DNA from: Clostridium disporicum
GTDB lineage: Bacteria; Bacillota; Clostridia; Clostridiales; Clostridiaceae
Direction of reading: 5' to 3'
DNA length: 26,634 nt
Assembly: GCF_001405015.1 (NCBI RefSeq)
Contig: NZ_CYZX01000002.1
Span: forward strand, 185,821 to 212,454
The translations under genes and the position numbers were made by a program. This document shows, one piece after another, positions 1 through 7,832 of this stretch (position 1 is its first letter; each line of letters starts with the position of its first letter). The notes beneath the pieces are model-generated. The model worked only from the letters and a program-made list of their open reading frames with translations. It was not told where the DNA came from and did no database searches.

Positions 1-1
1 A

Positions 2-781
2 AACTTAGATATATTAAATGGTAATGATGAGACTAATAATCTTATTAATCTATATAGTGGAATGGAAGCAGATAGTATAGAGATACCTATAAATTATCTT
101 ATTTCACCAGAGTATACAGTAATAAATTACTTTTCAGTATTGAGAGAGGCAGCAAATCCAGTAAAGGATAAATATACAGGATGTGGAACTCTAGGTAGAG
201 CAAAAGAGCCATATCCAATAGCTTATAATTTTCTAACTAAAGAATATAAGAGCAATATTAGCTATAATAAATATGAAGATTCATTCAAAAATATTCTTCA
301 TATAAATCTAATCAAATTGAAAGAGATTCCAATAGACGAGAATATAAAAGATTTAAAATATTTTTATGAGATTGAGACTATTCAAGGTACTGAGTTTGGT
401 GCAGGGGCTTTTGTCTATTATTATGGATATATAGATTTAGAAAGAATAGATGGTATTTATAAGATTTCTAATATAACTATTATACCTGAAGAGTATTTGT
501 GTGCACCTTATCATCGATGGGACTATGATGGGAAGTTATCGGTATTAATAAGATATGGAGATTGGTGTAATCTCCTTAAAGAAATAGATAAAATAACTAT
601 CGATGGATATGTGAAAAATATATATTTTAAAGGAAATGATGGTAATGAATATAGAATTGAGTTTTATATATTAACTAATGATTATGATATAGAAATTGCA
701 CAATTTAGAAAGAATGAAGTAGGAGAGTGGGAAAGGATAAAGATTAACCCTGAAGACTGTATTAAGAAAGAAAATTTGTAA
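2..781 (+). CDS. Unrecognised protein, 5' end outside the window
   Basis: The frame is open from base 2 to the stop at 779-781. The first ATG is at 62, but it has no Shine-Dalgarno sequence in front of it, and the 20 codons upstream read through without a stop. I therefore treat this as the C-terminal part of a longer protein. From the ATG it is 239 residues, acidic, rich in Tyr, Ile and Asp/Glu, and without obvious membrane segments or a signal peptide in the visible part. A few cysteines are scattered and form no metal-binding spacing. I do not recognise the family. The alternation of short hydrophobic and charged stretches suggests a mostly beta fold, which is inference only. The next gene has its own promoter 20 bases downstream, so the two are probably not one operon. 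Confidence 0.6.
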   Translation, partial: NLDILNGNDETNNLINLYSGMEADSIEIPINYLISPEYTVINYFSVLREAANPVKDKYTGCGTLGRAKEPYPIAYNFLTKEYKSNISYNKYEDSFKNILHINLIKLKEIPIDENIKDLKYFYEIETIQGTEFGAGAFVYYYGYIDLERIDGIYKISNITIIPEEYLCAPYHRWDYDGKLSVLIRYGDWCNLLKEIDKITIDGYVKNIYFKGNDGNEYRIEFYILTNDYDIEIAQFRKNEVGEWERIKINPEDCIKKENL

Positions 782-802
782 TATTTATACTTAAGATATA
801 AA

Positions 803-831
803 TTGACCCAAAAATAGAAACTTGGTATAAT
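803..831 (+). promoter_or_regulatory. Sigma-A-type promoter of the histidine kinase gene
   Basis: TTGACC (803-808), a 17-base spacer, then TATAAT (826-831): one mismatch to the consensus hexamers with ideal spacing. It lies 32 bases before the GTG start of the sensor kinase, so the leader is short. Confidence 0.8.
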
Positions 832-863
832 ATGTAATAAGATGTTGATTAGGGGGAAATTTT

Positions 864-2312
864 GTGACTACCAAAAGAAAAAAATGTTTTATTTCGGCAG
901 AAACATATTTTGAGAATATTAATGAATATCATCAATTTGAAAGATTAAGAATAGAAACTAATATGAATAAGATGAATCTTCCGTTTTTATTATTAATTTT
1001 TTTAAATATTATTCTTATTCTAGTAGATATATTCTATTACAAAGCAATATCAAAAGATAATTTATCTTATTATTACCTTTACTTAGCGCATGTAAGCATG
1101 ATAATAGTTTCGATAATATGGGTAATATATTATAAAATTATATCAAAAAAGCTATCATATAAAACTAATAAAGCTATATATGCAGTATTTGCTGATTGTG
1201 TAATTTGGTGGGGAATATTTATGTCTTTGGATTTATTTCAAAGTACAAATCAAATTTCATCATATATAATAATTATGTTTTGCTATGCAACATTGATTTA
1301 TATTCCGTTGATTGTTAGTGTAATCAAAACTGTGATACCGGCATTAACGATGTTGACATATATAATATTATTTGCGAAAGATACAACGAGCATGATGGAT
1401 AATATAGTTAATATTGTGTTTACAGTAATCTTTAGTATTTTAATTTCTAATTTAATGTATAAACATTTTTTAAGTGAATTTATAAAAGATATCAAAGTAA
1501 AAAAAGCGAATAAGAAGATAGAAGAAGCTGAAAAGATTAGGACTGAATTCTTTGCAAATGTTTCTCATGAATTGAAAACGCCTTTAAATATTATTTATAC
1601 TGCTCAGCAAATGATAGAAGTTACAACTAAGAATGATAACTATAGAAATGAAAACTTTATAAAATATATGCAAATGAGTAAGCAAAACACTAATAGATTA
1701 CATAGATTAATTTCTAATTTAATTGATATAACCAAAATAGATTCTGCAAGTTTTAAAATTAAAGAAATAAATGTTGATATAGTTAAAATAGTTGAAGATA
1801 TAACTTTATCAGCTGCATGTTATATAGAATCACAAGGGATGTCATTAACCTTTGATACTGATGTAGAGGAGTTAGTTATAGCTTGTGATCCAGATAGTAT
1901 AGAGAGAATAATATTGAATTTACTATCAAATGCTATAAAGTTTACTGAAAGAGGTGGAGATATTTTTGTTGATATAAAATCAACAATGAAAGAAGTATTG
2001 ATTTCAGTTAAAGATACAGGTATTGGGATACCTAAAGAAATGAAAGAAAAGATATTTGAAAGGTTTGCTCAAGTTGATAAGTCAACTTATAGAAAAAAAG
2101 AAGGAAGTGGAATAGGTCTTTCTTTAGTTAAATCATTAGTTGAACTTCAAGGGGGCAGTATTAATATTGATAGTGAAATAAATAAGGGGAGTACATTTAC
2201 AGTAAAACTTCCAATAGCGAGAGTAGAAGAAAGTGAAAATATTCTACCTCAATCTGCTGTAGATGCTAATATAGAAAAAATAAAAGTTGAATTTTCTGAT
2301 ATATATAATTAA
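864..2312 (+). CDS. Orphan membrane sensor histidine kinase
   Basis: A 482-residue transmembrane histidine kinase. It starts at GTG 864, six bases after AGGGGGA. About six hydrophobic segments lie between residues 37 and 203 (roughly 38-59, 69-93, 103-124, 132-154, 157-171 and 182-203), with only short loops, so the sensor is membrane-embedded rather than extracellular. The HisKA box ANVSHELKTPLN puts the phospho-accepting His at residue 235. The ATPase domain shows the N box around 352-356, DTGIGIP at 384-390, the F-box region FERFAQ near 398-403 and GSGIGLSL at 414-421, so catalysis should be intact. About 30 residues follow the ATPase domain, ending in IEKIKVEFSDIYN. No response regulator lies next to it. 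Orphan kinases of clostridia include ones that phosphorylate Spo0A; that this is one of them is inference. The stop overlaps an upstream ATG of the next frame, but that gene probably starts at 2369. Confidence 0.9.
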   Translation: MTTKRKKCFISAETYFENINEYHQFERLRIETNMNKMNLPFLLLIFLNIILILVDIFYYKAISKDNLSYYYLYLAHVSMIIVSIIWVIYYKIISKKLSYKTNKAIYAVFADCVIWWGIFMSLDLFQSTNQISSYIIIMFCYATLIYIPLIVSVIKTVIPALTMLTYIILFAKDTTSMMDNIVNIVFTVIFSILISNLMYKHFLSEFIKDIKVKKANKKIEEAEKIRTEFFANVSHELKTPLNIIYTAQQMIEVTTKNDNYRNENFIKYMQMSKQNTNRLHRLISNLIDITKIDSASFKIKEINVDIVKIVEDITLSAACYIESQGMSLTFDTDVEELVIACDPDSIERIILNLLSNAIKFTERGGDIFVDIKSTMKEVLISVKDTGIGIPKEMKEKIFERFAQVDKSTYRKKEGSGIGLSLVKSLVELQGGSINIDSEINKGSTFTVKLPIARVEESENILPQSAVDANIEKIKVEFSDIYN

Positions 2313-2368
2313 TGAATTTAAAAACAATAAACCTAAAAAATATTTACTTATATAAAAGGGGAATTTAT

Positions 2369-3085
2369 ATGTATAAAAATTATATTTTTGATTTATATGG
2401 CACATTAGTTGATATAAATACTGATGAAGATAAAAGCGAATTATGGGATAAGCTTTCGCTATTTTACTCATTAAAAGGAGCAAAATATAAAGCTAAAGAA
2501 CTTAAAGATTTGTATTCCGAGAAGGTTAAAAAAGAACTAGAGTTAATTAATGATACAAAATATCCAGATTTTTCTTTAGAAAAAGTATTTTTTTCATTGT
2601 ATGAAGATAAGGGAATAACGCCTTCAAATGATACAATAAAGGATACAGCTCAATTCTTTAGAGTGTTATCGATAAAATATATTAGATTATACGATGGTGT
2701 AATAGAGCTTTTAGAATTATTGAAGGCTAAAGGTAAGAAAATATATTTACTATCAAATGCACAAAGAGTATTTACATTTTATGAAATGAAAATGCTAGGA
2801 ATAGAAAAATATTTTGATGATATATTTTTTTCAGCTGATTATAAAGTTTGTAAGCCAGATAGTAAATTTTATAGGTTATTATTAGATAAACATAATTTAA
2901 ATATTAATGAGAGTATAATGATAGGAAATGATTATATATGTGATATTGGTGGAGCAAATGAGGTTGGTTTAGATTCTCTTTATTTGCATTCAAATCTTTC
3001 ACCAGAAATTAAAGGTGAATTATCTAGTAAATATAGTATTATGGATATAGATATTGAAAAAATAGCCCAATTAACTATAAAATAA
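2369..3085 (+). CDS. HAD-superfamily hydrolase, subfamily IA
   Basis: A 238-residue soluble hydrolase. I chose ATG 2369 because AAGGGGAA lies a few bases before it and because the family core (KNYIFDLYGTLVD) starts there. The in-frame ATG at 2312 overlaps the kinase stop and has no ribosome binding site. The motif I nucleophile is Asp8 in DLYGTL. The usual second Asp of DxD is Tyr, as in haloacid dehalogenase-type members, so phosphatase activity should not be assumed. The motif II Ser lies in LLSNAQ, the motif III Lys in CKPDSKF, and motif IV is GNDYICDIGGA. Substrate is unknown. It is read in the same direction as the kinase with a 56-base gap and no terminator between, so they may be cotranscribed. 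A hairpin terminator follows. Confidence 0.88.
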   Translation: MYKNYIFDLYGTLVDINTDEDKSELWDKLSLFYSLKGAKYKAKELKDLYSEKVKKELELINDTKYPDFSLEKVFFSLYEDKGITPSNDTIKDTAQFFRVLSIKYIRLYDGVIELLELLKAKGKKIYLLSNAQRVFTFYEMKMLGIEKYFDDIFFSADYKVCKPDSKFYRLLLDKHNLNINESIMIGNDYICDIGGANEVGLDSLYLHSNLSPEIKGELSSKYSIMDIDIEKIAQLTIK

Positions 3086-3103
3086 TACTTATTAAGTATA
3101 AAC

Positions 3104-3135
3104 AAGGAAGCTATATTAATTAGCTTCCTTATTTT
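3104..3135. terminator. Bidirectional intrinsic terminator
   Basis: Ten-base perfect stem AAGGAAGCTA (3104-3113) / TAGCTTCCTT (3121-3130) with a 7-base loop. TATTTTGTTT follows on the plus strand; the minus-strand tail is less T-rich. It sits between the convergent HAD and lipoprotein genes. Confidence 0.8.
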
Positions 3136-3141
3136 GTTTAA

Positions 3142-3324
3142 TTAATGTGTTTGGTTTGTATTTGTATTTGAATCTGTTTCATTACTGTTAGTAGATGGTG
3201 CTTCTTTACCATAATCAGTAGTATCGGTTGCTTTATTATCTTTATTATCATTAGGAGTAGTATTGTTACCACAGCTAACAAATAATGAAAGAGTAATTAA
3301 ACCTAATATTATTAATTTTTTCAT
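3142..3324 (-). CDS. Small lipoprotein, function unknown
   Basis: A 60-residue protein with a lipoprotein signal peptide: MKKL, a hydrophobic run, then a lipobox ending FVSC with Cys18 as the likely lipidated residue. The 42 residues after Cys are almost entirely Asn, Thr, Ser, Asp and Lys, so the mature part should be a disordered, polar, surface-tethered tail with no recognisable domain. The start is well supported by GGAGG about 9 bases before the ATG on the minus strand. It is convergent with the HAD gene across a shared terminator and divergent from the nitroreductase. Length and composition resemble many small clostridial lipoproteins of unknown role. Confidence 0.72.
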   Translation of the reverse strand: MKKLIILGLITLSLFVSCGNNTTPNDNKDNKATDTTDYGKEAPSTNSNETDSNTNTNQTH

Positions 3325-3430
3325 ATGTAATTTCCTCCAAATAAAAAATATGTATTCAAGAATAGTATTTAAATAAAGCTATATATATATTCAATGTTTT
3401 TTATTAAATAGGAGTATAGAGAGCTAATAA

Positions 3431-3458
3431 TTAATAATAATTACTTTTATGATATAAT
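3431..3458 (+). promoter_or_regulatory. Possible promoter for the nitroreductase gene
   Basis: TTAATA (3431-3436), a 16-base spacer and TATAAT (3453-3458), 84 bases before the chosen start. The -10 is perfect and the -35 weak. In DNA this AT-rich such matches occur by chance. Confidence 0.4.
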
Positions 3459-3542
3459 GGAAAAGATATAATAAATTACTTTTAAGCTTATAGTTTAAAT
3501 AATATAATTAAAAATACTTTAAGAATAATGAAAGGAAAACTA

Positions 3543-4181
3543 ATGGATAATTTAGAGTTTATTTATAAAAGAAAAAGTATAAGAAAGTTCAAAGAAGGAG
3601 AAATTCCTAAAGAGGATATTTTAAAGCTTCTAGATGCAGCTACACAAGCACCATCTCCGAAGAATCAGCAAACATGGCATTTTGTTGTTTTGCAAAATAG
3701 AGATATTATAAATAAGATGGCAGAGATAGTAACTAATAAACATATATATTTAGCCGAAATAGCTAAAGAAGAAAAGCAAAGGAAGCTTATGATGAATACT
3801 CTTCCTTATTATATTTGTTTTAAGGATGCACCAGTTGTTGTAATAGTATACTCAAAAGAATATAAGATGATAGAAGAGGATATTTTAAAAGCTAATAATG
3901 CTAACGAAGAAGTAATTGAAATTTTAAAATCAACACATTCTGAAGTACAAGGAATAGGTGCAGCAGTAGAGAATTTTCTACTTGCAGCTACTGCAATGGG
4001 GTATGGTGCTTGTTATATGACAGGACCAGCTCATTCTAAAAGAGAGATTGAAGAGTTAATTAATTTTAATAAAGAAGGATATGAGCTAATGGCAATGATA
4101 TCTTTAGGAATTCCTGAAGAAGAAACTCCAAAGGCTCCGCCACGAAAACCATTAGACGAAGTAGTAACATTTATAGATTAA
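3543..4181 (+). CDS. Nitroreductase-family flavoprotein
   Basis: A 212-residue FMN-dependent oxidoreductase of the nitroreductase superfamily, normally a homodimer that uses NAD(P)H. The ATG at 3543 is preferred over the in-frame ATG at 3528 because AAAGGAAAA (3531-3539) lies between them at good spacing for 3543. The N-terminal FMN phosphate-binding signature is clear (KRKSIRKF, followed by ATQAPSPKNQQTWHFVV). The later core stretch GIGAAVENFLLAATAMGYGAC is typical of the family, and the C-terminal half carries MISLGIPEE. Physiological substrate is unknown; family members reduce nitroaromatics, quinones or enones. It appears to be a single-gene unit closed by a strong terminator. Confidence 0.9.
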   Translation: MDNLEFIYKRKSIRKFKEGEIPKEDILKLLDAATQAPSPKNQQTWHFVVLQNRDIINKMAEIVTNKHIYLAEIAKEEKQRKLMMNTLPYYICFKDAPVVVIVYSKEYKMIEEDILKANNANEEVIEILKSTHSEVQGIGAAVENFLLAATAMGYGACYMTGPAHSKREIEELINFNKEGYELMAMISLGIPEEETPKAPPRKPLDEVVTFID

Positions 4182-4195
4182 TATTTATAAGTAAG

Positions 4196-4230
4196 GCTCT
4201 AAAGCATATGTATAAGCTTTAGAGCTTTTT
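4196..4230 (+). terminator. Intrinsic terminator after the nitroreductase gene
   Basis: Perfect 10-base stem GCTCTAAAGC (4196-4205) / GCTTTAGAGC (4216-4225), a 10-base loop, then TTTTT. It also lies directly after the minus-strand BFD gene and may stop both transcripts. Confidence 0.85.
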
Positions 4231-4231
4231 G

Positions 4232-4411
4232 TTATTTATATTTAGCTATAAGCTCTTCTATTGGGCCTTTGCATCTTGAACCATGACAATGTCCAGTTGT
4301 AGCACCAGTGGCTTCTTTAACTTTCTCAATTGTATCGGCACCATTTTTTATGGCATCTATTATAGTATCTTCAGAGATACCTTTACATAAACAGATTATT
4401 TTATCACTCAT
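4232..4411 (-). CDS. BFD-type [2Fe-2S]-binding protein
   Basis: A 59-residue stand-alone BFD-like domain. The start MSDKIICLCK is chosen because AGGAGG lies about 7 bases upstream; the longer open frame (to 4447) would place that ribosome binding site inside the gene. Four cysteines sit at residues 7, 9, 42 and 47 (C-x-C ... C-x4-C), the pattern that binds a [2Fe-2S] cluster in bacterioferritin-associated ferredoxin and in BFD domains of nitrite reductase and related proteins. The second pair lies in GHCHGSRCKG. The size equals one bare domain, so it is probably a small electron carrier or cluster donor. Its partner is unknown and no bacterioferritin gene is in the window. It is transcribed divergently from the sigma-54 activator gene. 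Confidence 0.85.
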   Translation of the reverse strand: MSDKIICLCKGISEDTIIDAIKNGADTIEKVKEATGATTGHCHGSRCKGPIEELIAKYK

Positions 4412-4588
4412 AATAACACCTCCTAATAGATTTAGTATTAGCATCAAAGGGGGAGATATACAAATATTTATAGAAAAAGATAATAAATTTCTGGAGATAA
4501 ATTTGAAAAAAATGTATAATATAAATAATTATGGGATTTGAGTTGCAGCTGTTTTGCAGAAAAATTTATTTAGTAGGGGATGAAGTTA

Positions 4589-6457
4589 GTGAATAAAGAA
4601 AGTTTAATAGAAAAATCTCATGAAAGATCAAAGGAATTTGGGGTACAAACTAAAACTAATAATTCTAAAAAGAAACTTAAAAAGAATGAAATTTATGATT
4701 TATTAGAAAAAAATAAAGAGCTAATAAGAGTATCGCTACCTTACATAAATATGGTATGTGAAACTATAGAGGATAATGATTTTATATTAATATTGACTGA
4801 TAAAGATGGATGCATATTAGATATTAAAGGTGCTGAAAGAGCAATCCGTGAATTTGCAAAACTTAATCTTGATATTGGAGTATTTATGGATGAAAAAAAT
4901 ATAGGAACTAATGCCATGGGAGTAGCACTTGCTGAAAATAGACCAGTTCAAGTTACTGCCGATGAGCATTATGTAGATATGTTCAAGGGTTTAACTTGTT
5001 CTGCAGCTCCTATACACAATATTAAAGGTGATATAATAGGAACGTTAAATTTAACGGGAAAATGGGATAAAAAACATTCTCATACTTTGGGATTAGTTAT
5101 TTTTGGGGTTAAGGCTATAGAAAATGAGATACATAATGCTAAATCTCAAGAAATACTTCAAGAAGCATATAATTATATGGATAGCATAATTAAAAATGTT
5201 GATAAAGGTGTAATTATAGTTGATTCTACAGGAAAAATAAAAAATATTAATGAGCATGGAGCTAAGATATTAGAGAGTAATAAAATAGATATTATTAATA
5301 GAGATATTGATTTCATATTACCAGATTGGTTTAAAATATACGAAATATTAGAAAATGGTGAAAAATCAATTACGAGGGAAGTAAAAACTAGTGAAAATAG
5401 TAACTTTAAAACATTATTAAACGTTAAAGGTGTTAGAGATGGTAAAAAGTTAATTGGGTTAGTTATCACGTTAAAGGATGAGAAAGAATCAACGACTAAA
5501 GGTATTGCACGTTATGACTTTGAAGATATTATAGGATCTAGTTCTATTATGAAAAATGTGATTACTAACTGTAAAATAGTTGCTAATAGTCCTTCTACGA
5601 TTTTGATTGAAGGTGAAAGTGGGACAGGAAAGGAAGTTTTAGCTCAATCTATTCATAATTATAGTATGAGAAAAAATAATAAGTTTATAGCTATTAATTG
5701 TGGTGCTATTCCTTCTAATTTAATTGAAAGTGAACTTTTTGGCTATGAGGATGGAACTTTTACTGGTGGTAAAAAAGGTGGTAAGATAGGTAAATTTGAA
5801 ATGGCTAATGGAGGAACTTTATTTCTAGATGAAATTGGAGAAATGCCTTTAGAACATCAAGTTAATTTACTTAGGGTAATACAAGAAGGGAAAATCACAA
5901 GGTTAGGTGGAACTGAAGAGATAAATGTTGATGTAAGAATAATAGCAGCGACTAATAAGAATCTCAAAAAGGAAATTGAACTAGGAAAGTTTAGAGAAGA
6001 TTTATATTATAGACTTTGTGTAATTCCTATAAATTTACCTGCTCTTAGAGAGAGAAATGGAGATATTAAAGAGTTAATAAATTACTTTTTAAGAATGAAG
6101 TCATTTAAGCTTAATAAATCTGTGCCAGAAGTAAGTGATAATTTATATAATGATTTAATTAATTATAGTTGGCCAGGAAATATAAGAGAGTTGGAAAATG
6201 TTATTGAAAATATAGTTAACTTAGATGGGAATATGTCATTTTCACTAGATGTGAATTGTGATAATAAATATAAGAGTGAAATAAAAGAAGTTGAAGAAAT
6301 AAACAGTGATGAAATTACTTTAGAATTTATTGAAAAAAATCATATTATTAAAGTTCTAAGAAAATACAAAAGCAATATATATAAATCGGCCAATGCATTA
6401 GGTGTAAGTAGAAATACTTTATACAATAAAATAAAAAAATATCAATTAAAAGTGTAA
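4589..6457 (+). CDS. Sigma-54-dependent transcriptional activator (GAF-PAS-AAA+-Fis)
   Basis: An AcoR/NtrC-type enhancer-binding protein of about 622 residues. ATG 4580 is in frame, but AGGGGA abuts it; GTG 4589, eight bases after AGGGGA, is the better start. Positions below count from 4580. Residues ~60-190 form a GAF-like sensor (NIGTNAMGVALAENRPVQVT; FKGLTCSAAPIHN). A PAS domain spans ~195-310. The AAA+ domain spans ~320-550, with Walker A GESGTGKE near 345, Walker B TLFLDEIGEMP and the R-finger region FREDLYYRL. The C-terminal Fis-type helix-turn-helix reads ANALGVSRNTLYNKIKKY. The sigma-54 contact loop reads GTFTGG instead of GAFTGA, with the key Thr kept. No receiver domain is present, so the signal is probably a small molecule sensed by GAF/PAS. 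A sigma-54 promoter and a palindrome lie just downstream, marking adh-nfnAB as the likely target. Confidence 0.93.
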   Translation: MNKESLIEKSHERSKEFGVQTKTNNSKKKLKKNEIYDLLEKNKELIRVSLPYINMVCETIEDNDFILILTDKDGCILDIKGAERAIREFAKLNLDIGVFMDEKNIGTNAMGVALAENRPVQVTADEHYVDMFKGLTCSAAPIHNIKGDIIGTLNLTGKWDKKHSHTLGLVIFGVKAIENEIHNAKSQEILQEAYNYMDSIIKNVDKGVIIVDSTGKIKNINEHGAKILESNKIDIINRDIDFILPDWFKIYEILENGEKSITREVKTSENSNFKTLLNVKGVRDGKKLIGLVITLKDEKESTTKGIARYDFEDIIGSSSIMKNVITNCKIVANSPSTILIEGESGTGKEVLAQSIHNYSMRKNNKFIAINCGAIPSNLIESELFGYEDGTFTGGKKGGKIGKFEMANGGTLFLDEIGEMPLEHQVNLLRVIQEGKITRLGGTEEINVDVRIIAATNKNLKKEIELGKFREDLYYRLCVIPINLPALRERNGDIKELINYFLRMKSFKLNKSVPEVSDNLYNDLINYSWPGNIRELENVIENIVNLDGNMSFSLDVNCDNKYKSEIKEVEEINSDEITLEFIEKNHIIKVLRKYKSNIYKSANALGVSRNTLYNKIKKYQLKV

Positions 6458-6463
6458 TAAAAG

Positions 6464-6476
6464 TGAACAGTGTTCA
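6464..6476. promoter_or_regulatory. Candidate activator binding site (UAS)
   Basis: Inverted repeat TGAAC-AGT-GTTCA, directly after the activator gene and about 110 bases upstream of the -24 element, the usual distance for an enhancer-binding protein. CAGT recurs at 6486-6489 and 6518-6521. That the neighbouring activator binds here is inference. Confidence 0.5.
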
Positions 6477-6583
6477 AAAAGCAAACAGTAAAAATAGGAG
6501 AATGTGAAATTTTTGAGCAGTAAATTTGTTTGAAAAATAAAAATATGGTTAAAAAAATAACGGTAATAAGGTTTTTGTAATTT

Positions 6584-6600
6584 TGGCACAGTAATTGCTA
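6584..6600 (+). promoter_or_regulatory. Sigma-54 (-24/-12) promoter
   Basis: TGGCAC (6584-6589), 5 bases, TTGCTA (6595-6600). It matches the sigma-54 consensus TGGCAC-N5-TTGCW exactly and lies 47 bases before the alcohol dehydrogenase ATG. The position, just downstream of a sigma-54 activator gene, fits well. Confidence 0.92.
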
Positions 6601-6646
6601 TATAAATAATAGAGAAATAAATTATTTAATTTATGGAGGGATAAAT

Positions 6647-7813
6647 ATGGCAAGATTTACATTACCAAGGGATTTATATCATGGAAAAGGATCTTTAGAA
6701 ACATTAAAAACAATAAAGGGTAAAAAAGCAATGGTAGTTGTAGGTGGCGGATCAATGAAGAGATTCGGTTTCCTAGATAGAGTAGAAAATTATTTAAAAG
6801 AAGCTGGAATGGAAGTAAGAATATTTGAAGGTGTTGAACCAGACCCATCAGTTGAAACTGTAATGAAGGGTGCAGAAGCAATGAGAGACTTCGAACCAGA
6901 TTGGATAGTTGCAATGGGTGGAGGTTCTCCAATAGATGCTGCTAAAGCTATGTGGATATTCTATGAATACCCAGAGTTTACATTTGAACAAGCTGTAGTT
7001 CCATTTGGATTACCAGAATTAAGAAAAAAAGCTAAATTCATAGCGATACCATCGACTTCTGGAACTGCAACGGAAGTTACAGCATTCTCAGTTATTACAG
7101 ATTATAAGGCTAAGATTAAATATCCTCTAGCTGATTTTAACATAACTCCTGATATTGCTATAGTTGATCCAGATTTAGCACAAACAATGCCAGCTAAACT
7201 TGTAGCTCATACAGGAATGGATGCATTAACTCATGCTATTGAAGCATATACAGCATCATTAAGATCAAATTTCTCAGACCCATTAGCATTAAAAGCTATT
7301 GAAATGGTGGACGAGCATTTAGTAAATTCATATAACGGAGATGAAGAGGCAAGAAACTTAATGCATGAAGCTCAATGTTTAGCAGGTATGGCATTTTCAA
7401 ATGCTTTATTAGGAATAGTTCACTCAATGGCACATAAAACAGGAGCAGTATTCCATATCCCTCATGGTTGTGCTAATGCTATTTTCTTACCATATGTAAT
7501 TCAATATAATAGAATAGTTTGTGAAGAGAGATATGCTGATATTGCAAGAAGAATTGGATTAGAAGGTTCTAATAATGCTGAATTAACAGATGCATTAATA
7601 GAAAGAATTAATAAGTTTAATAATGATTTAAATATACCACATTCAATGAAGGAATATGGAGTTAAAGAAGAAGACTTCAAAGCTAATTTAGCTTTCATTT
7701 CTGAAAATGCTGTAGCTGATGCTTGTACAGGATCAAATCCAAGAGAAATAGATGCTGAGACAATGGCAAGATTATTTGAATGTACTTATTATGGGAATAA
7801 AGTTGAGTTCTAG
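6647..7813 (+). CDS. Iron-containing alcohol dehydrogenase
   Basis: A 388-residue group III (Fe-type) alcohol dehydrogenase, interconverting aldehydes or ketones and alcohols with NAD(P)H in the cytoplasm. The start follows GGAGGG. The nucleotide-binding half carries VVVGGGSMKRFG (30-41) and MGGGSPIDAAKAM (90-102), then PSTSGTATEVT. The metal ligands are Asp192, His196, His259 and His273, with the family spacing (DALTH; H-x13-H in the HSMAHKTG/HIPHG region), so the enzyme should be active. It is a stand-alone enzyme, not the C-terminal half of a bifunctional AdhE. It is the first gene behind the sigma-54 promoter, followed after 19 bases by nfnA with no terminator between. Substrate cannot be told from sequence; ethanol, butanol or propanediol types are all possible. 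Confidence 0.93.
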   Translation: MARFTLPRDLYHGKGSLETLKTIKGKKAMVVVGGGSMKRFGFLDRVENYLKEAGMEVRIFEGVEPDPSVETVMKGAEAMRDFEPDWIVAMGGGSPIDAAKAMWIFYEYPEFTFEQAVVPFGLPELRKKAKFIAIPSTSGTATEVTAFSVITDYKAKIKYPLADFNITPDIAIVDPDLAQTMPAKLVAHTGMDALTHAIEAYTASLRSNFSDPLALKAIEMVDEHLVNSYNGDEEARNLMHEAQCLAGMAFSNALLGIVHSMAHKTGAVFHIPHGCANAIFLPYVIQYNRIVCEERYADIARRIGLEGSNNAELTDALIERINKFNNDLNIPHSMKEYGVKEEDFKANLAFISENAVADACTGSNPREIDAETMARLFECTYYGNKVEF

Positions 7814-7832
7814 AAGTTAAGGAGACGATAAA

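Noticed and set aside
4412..4541. Plus-strand open frame (4308-4541) overlapping the BFD gene and the divergent region
   Set aside because: Its first part is the antisense of the BFD gene and it has no ribosome binding site.
5173..5469. Minus-strand open frame inside the sigma-54 activator gene
   Set aside because: It lies wholly inside a well-supported gene and encodes a Leu/Ile/Ser-rich product with no recognisable motif.
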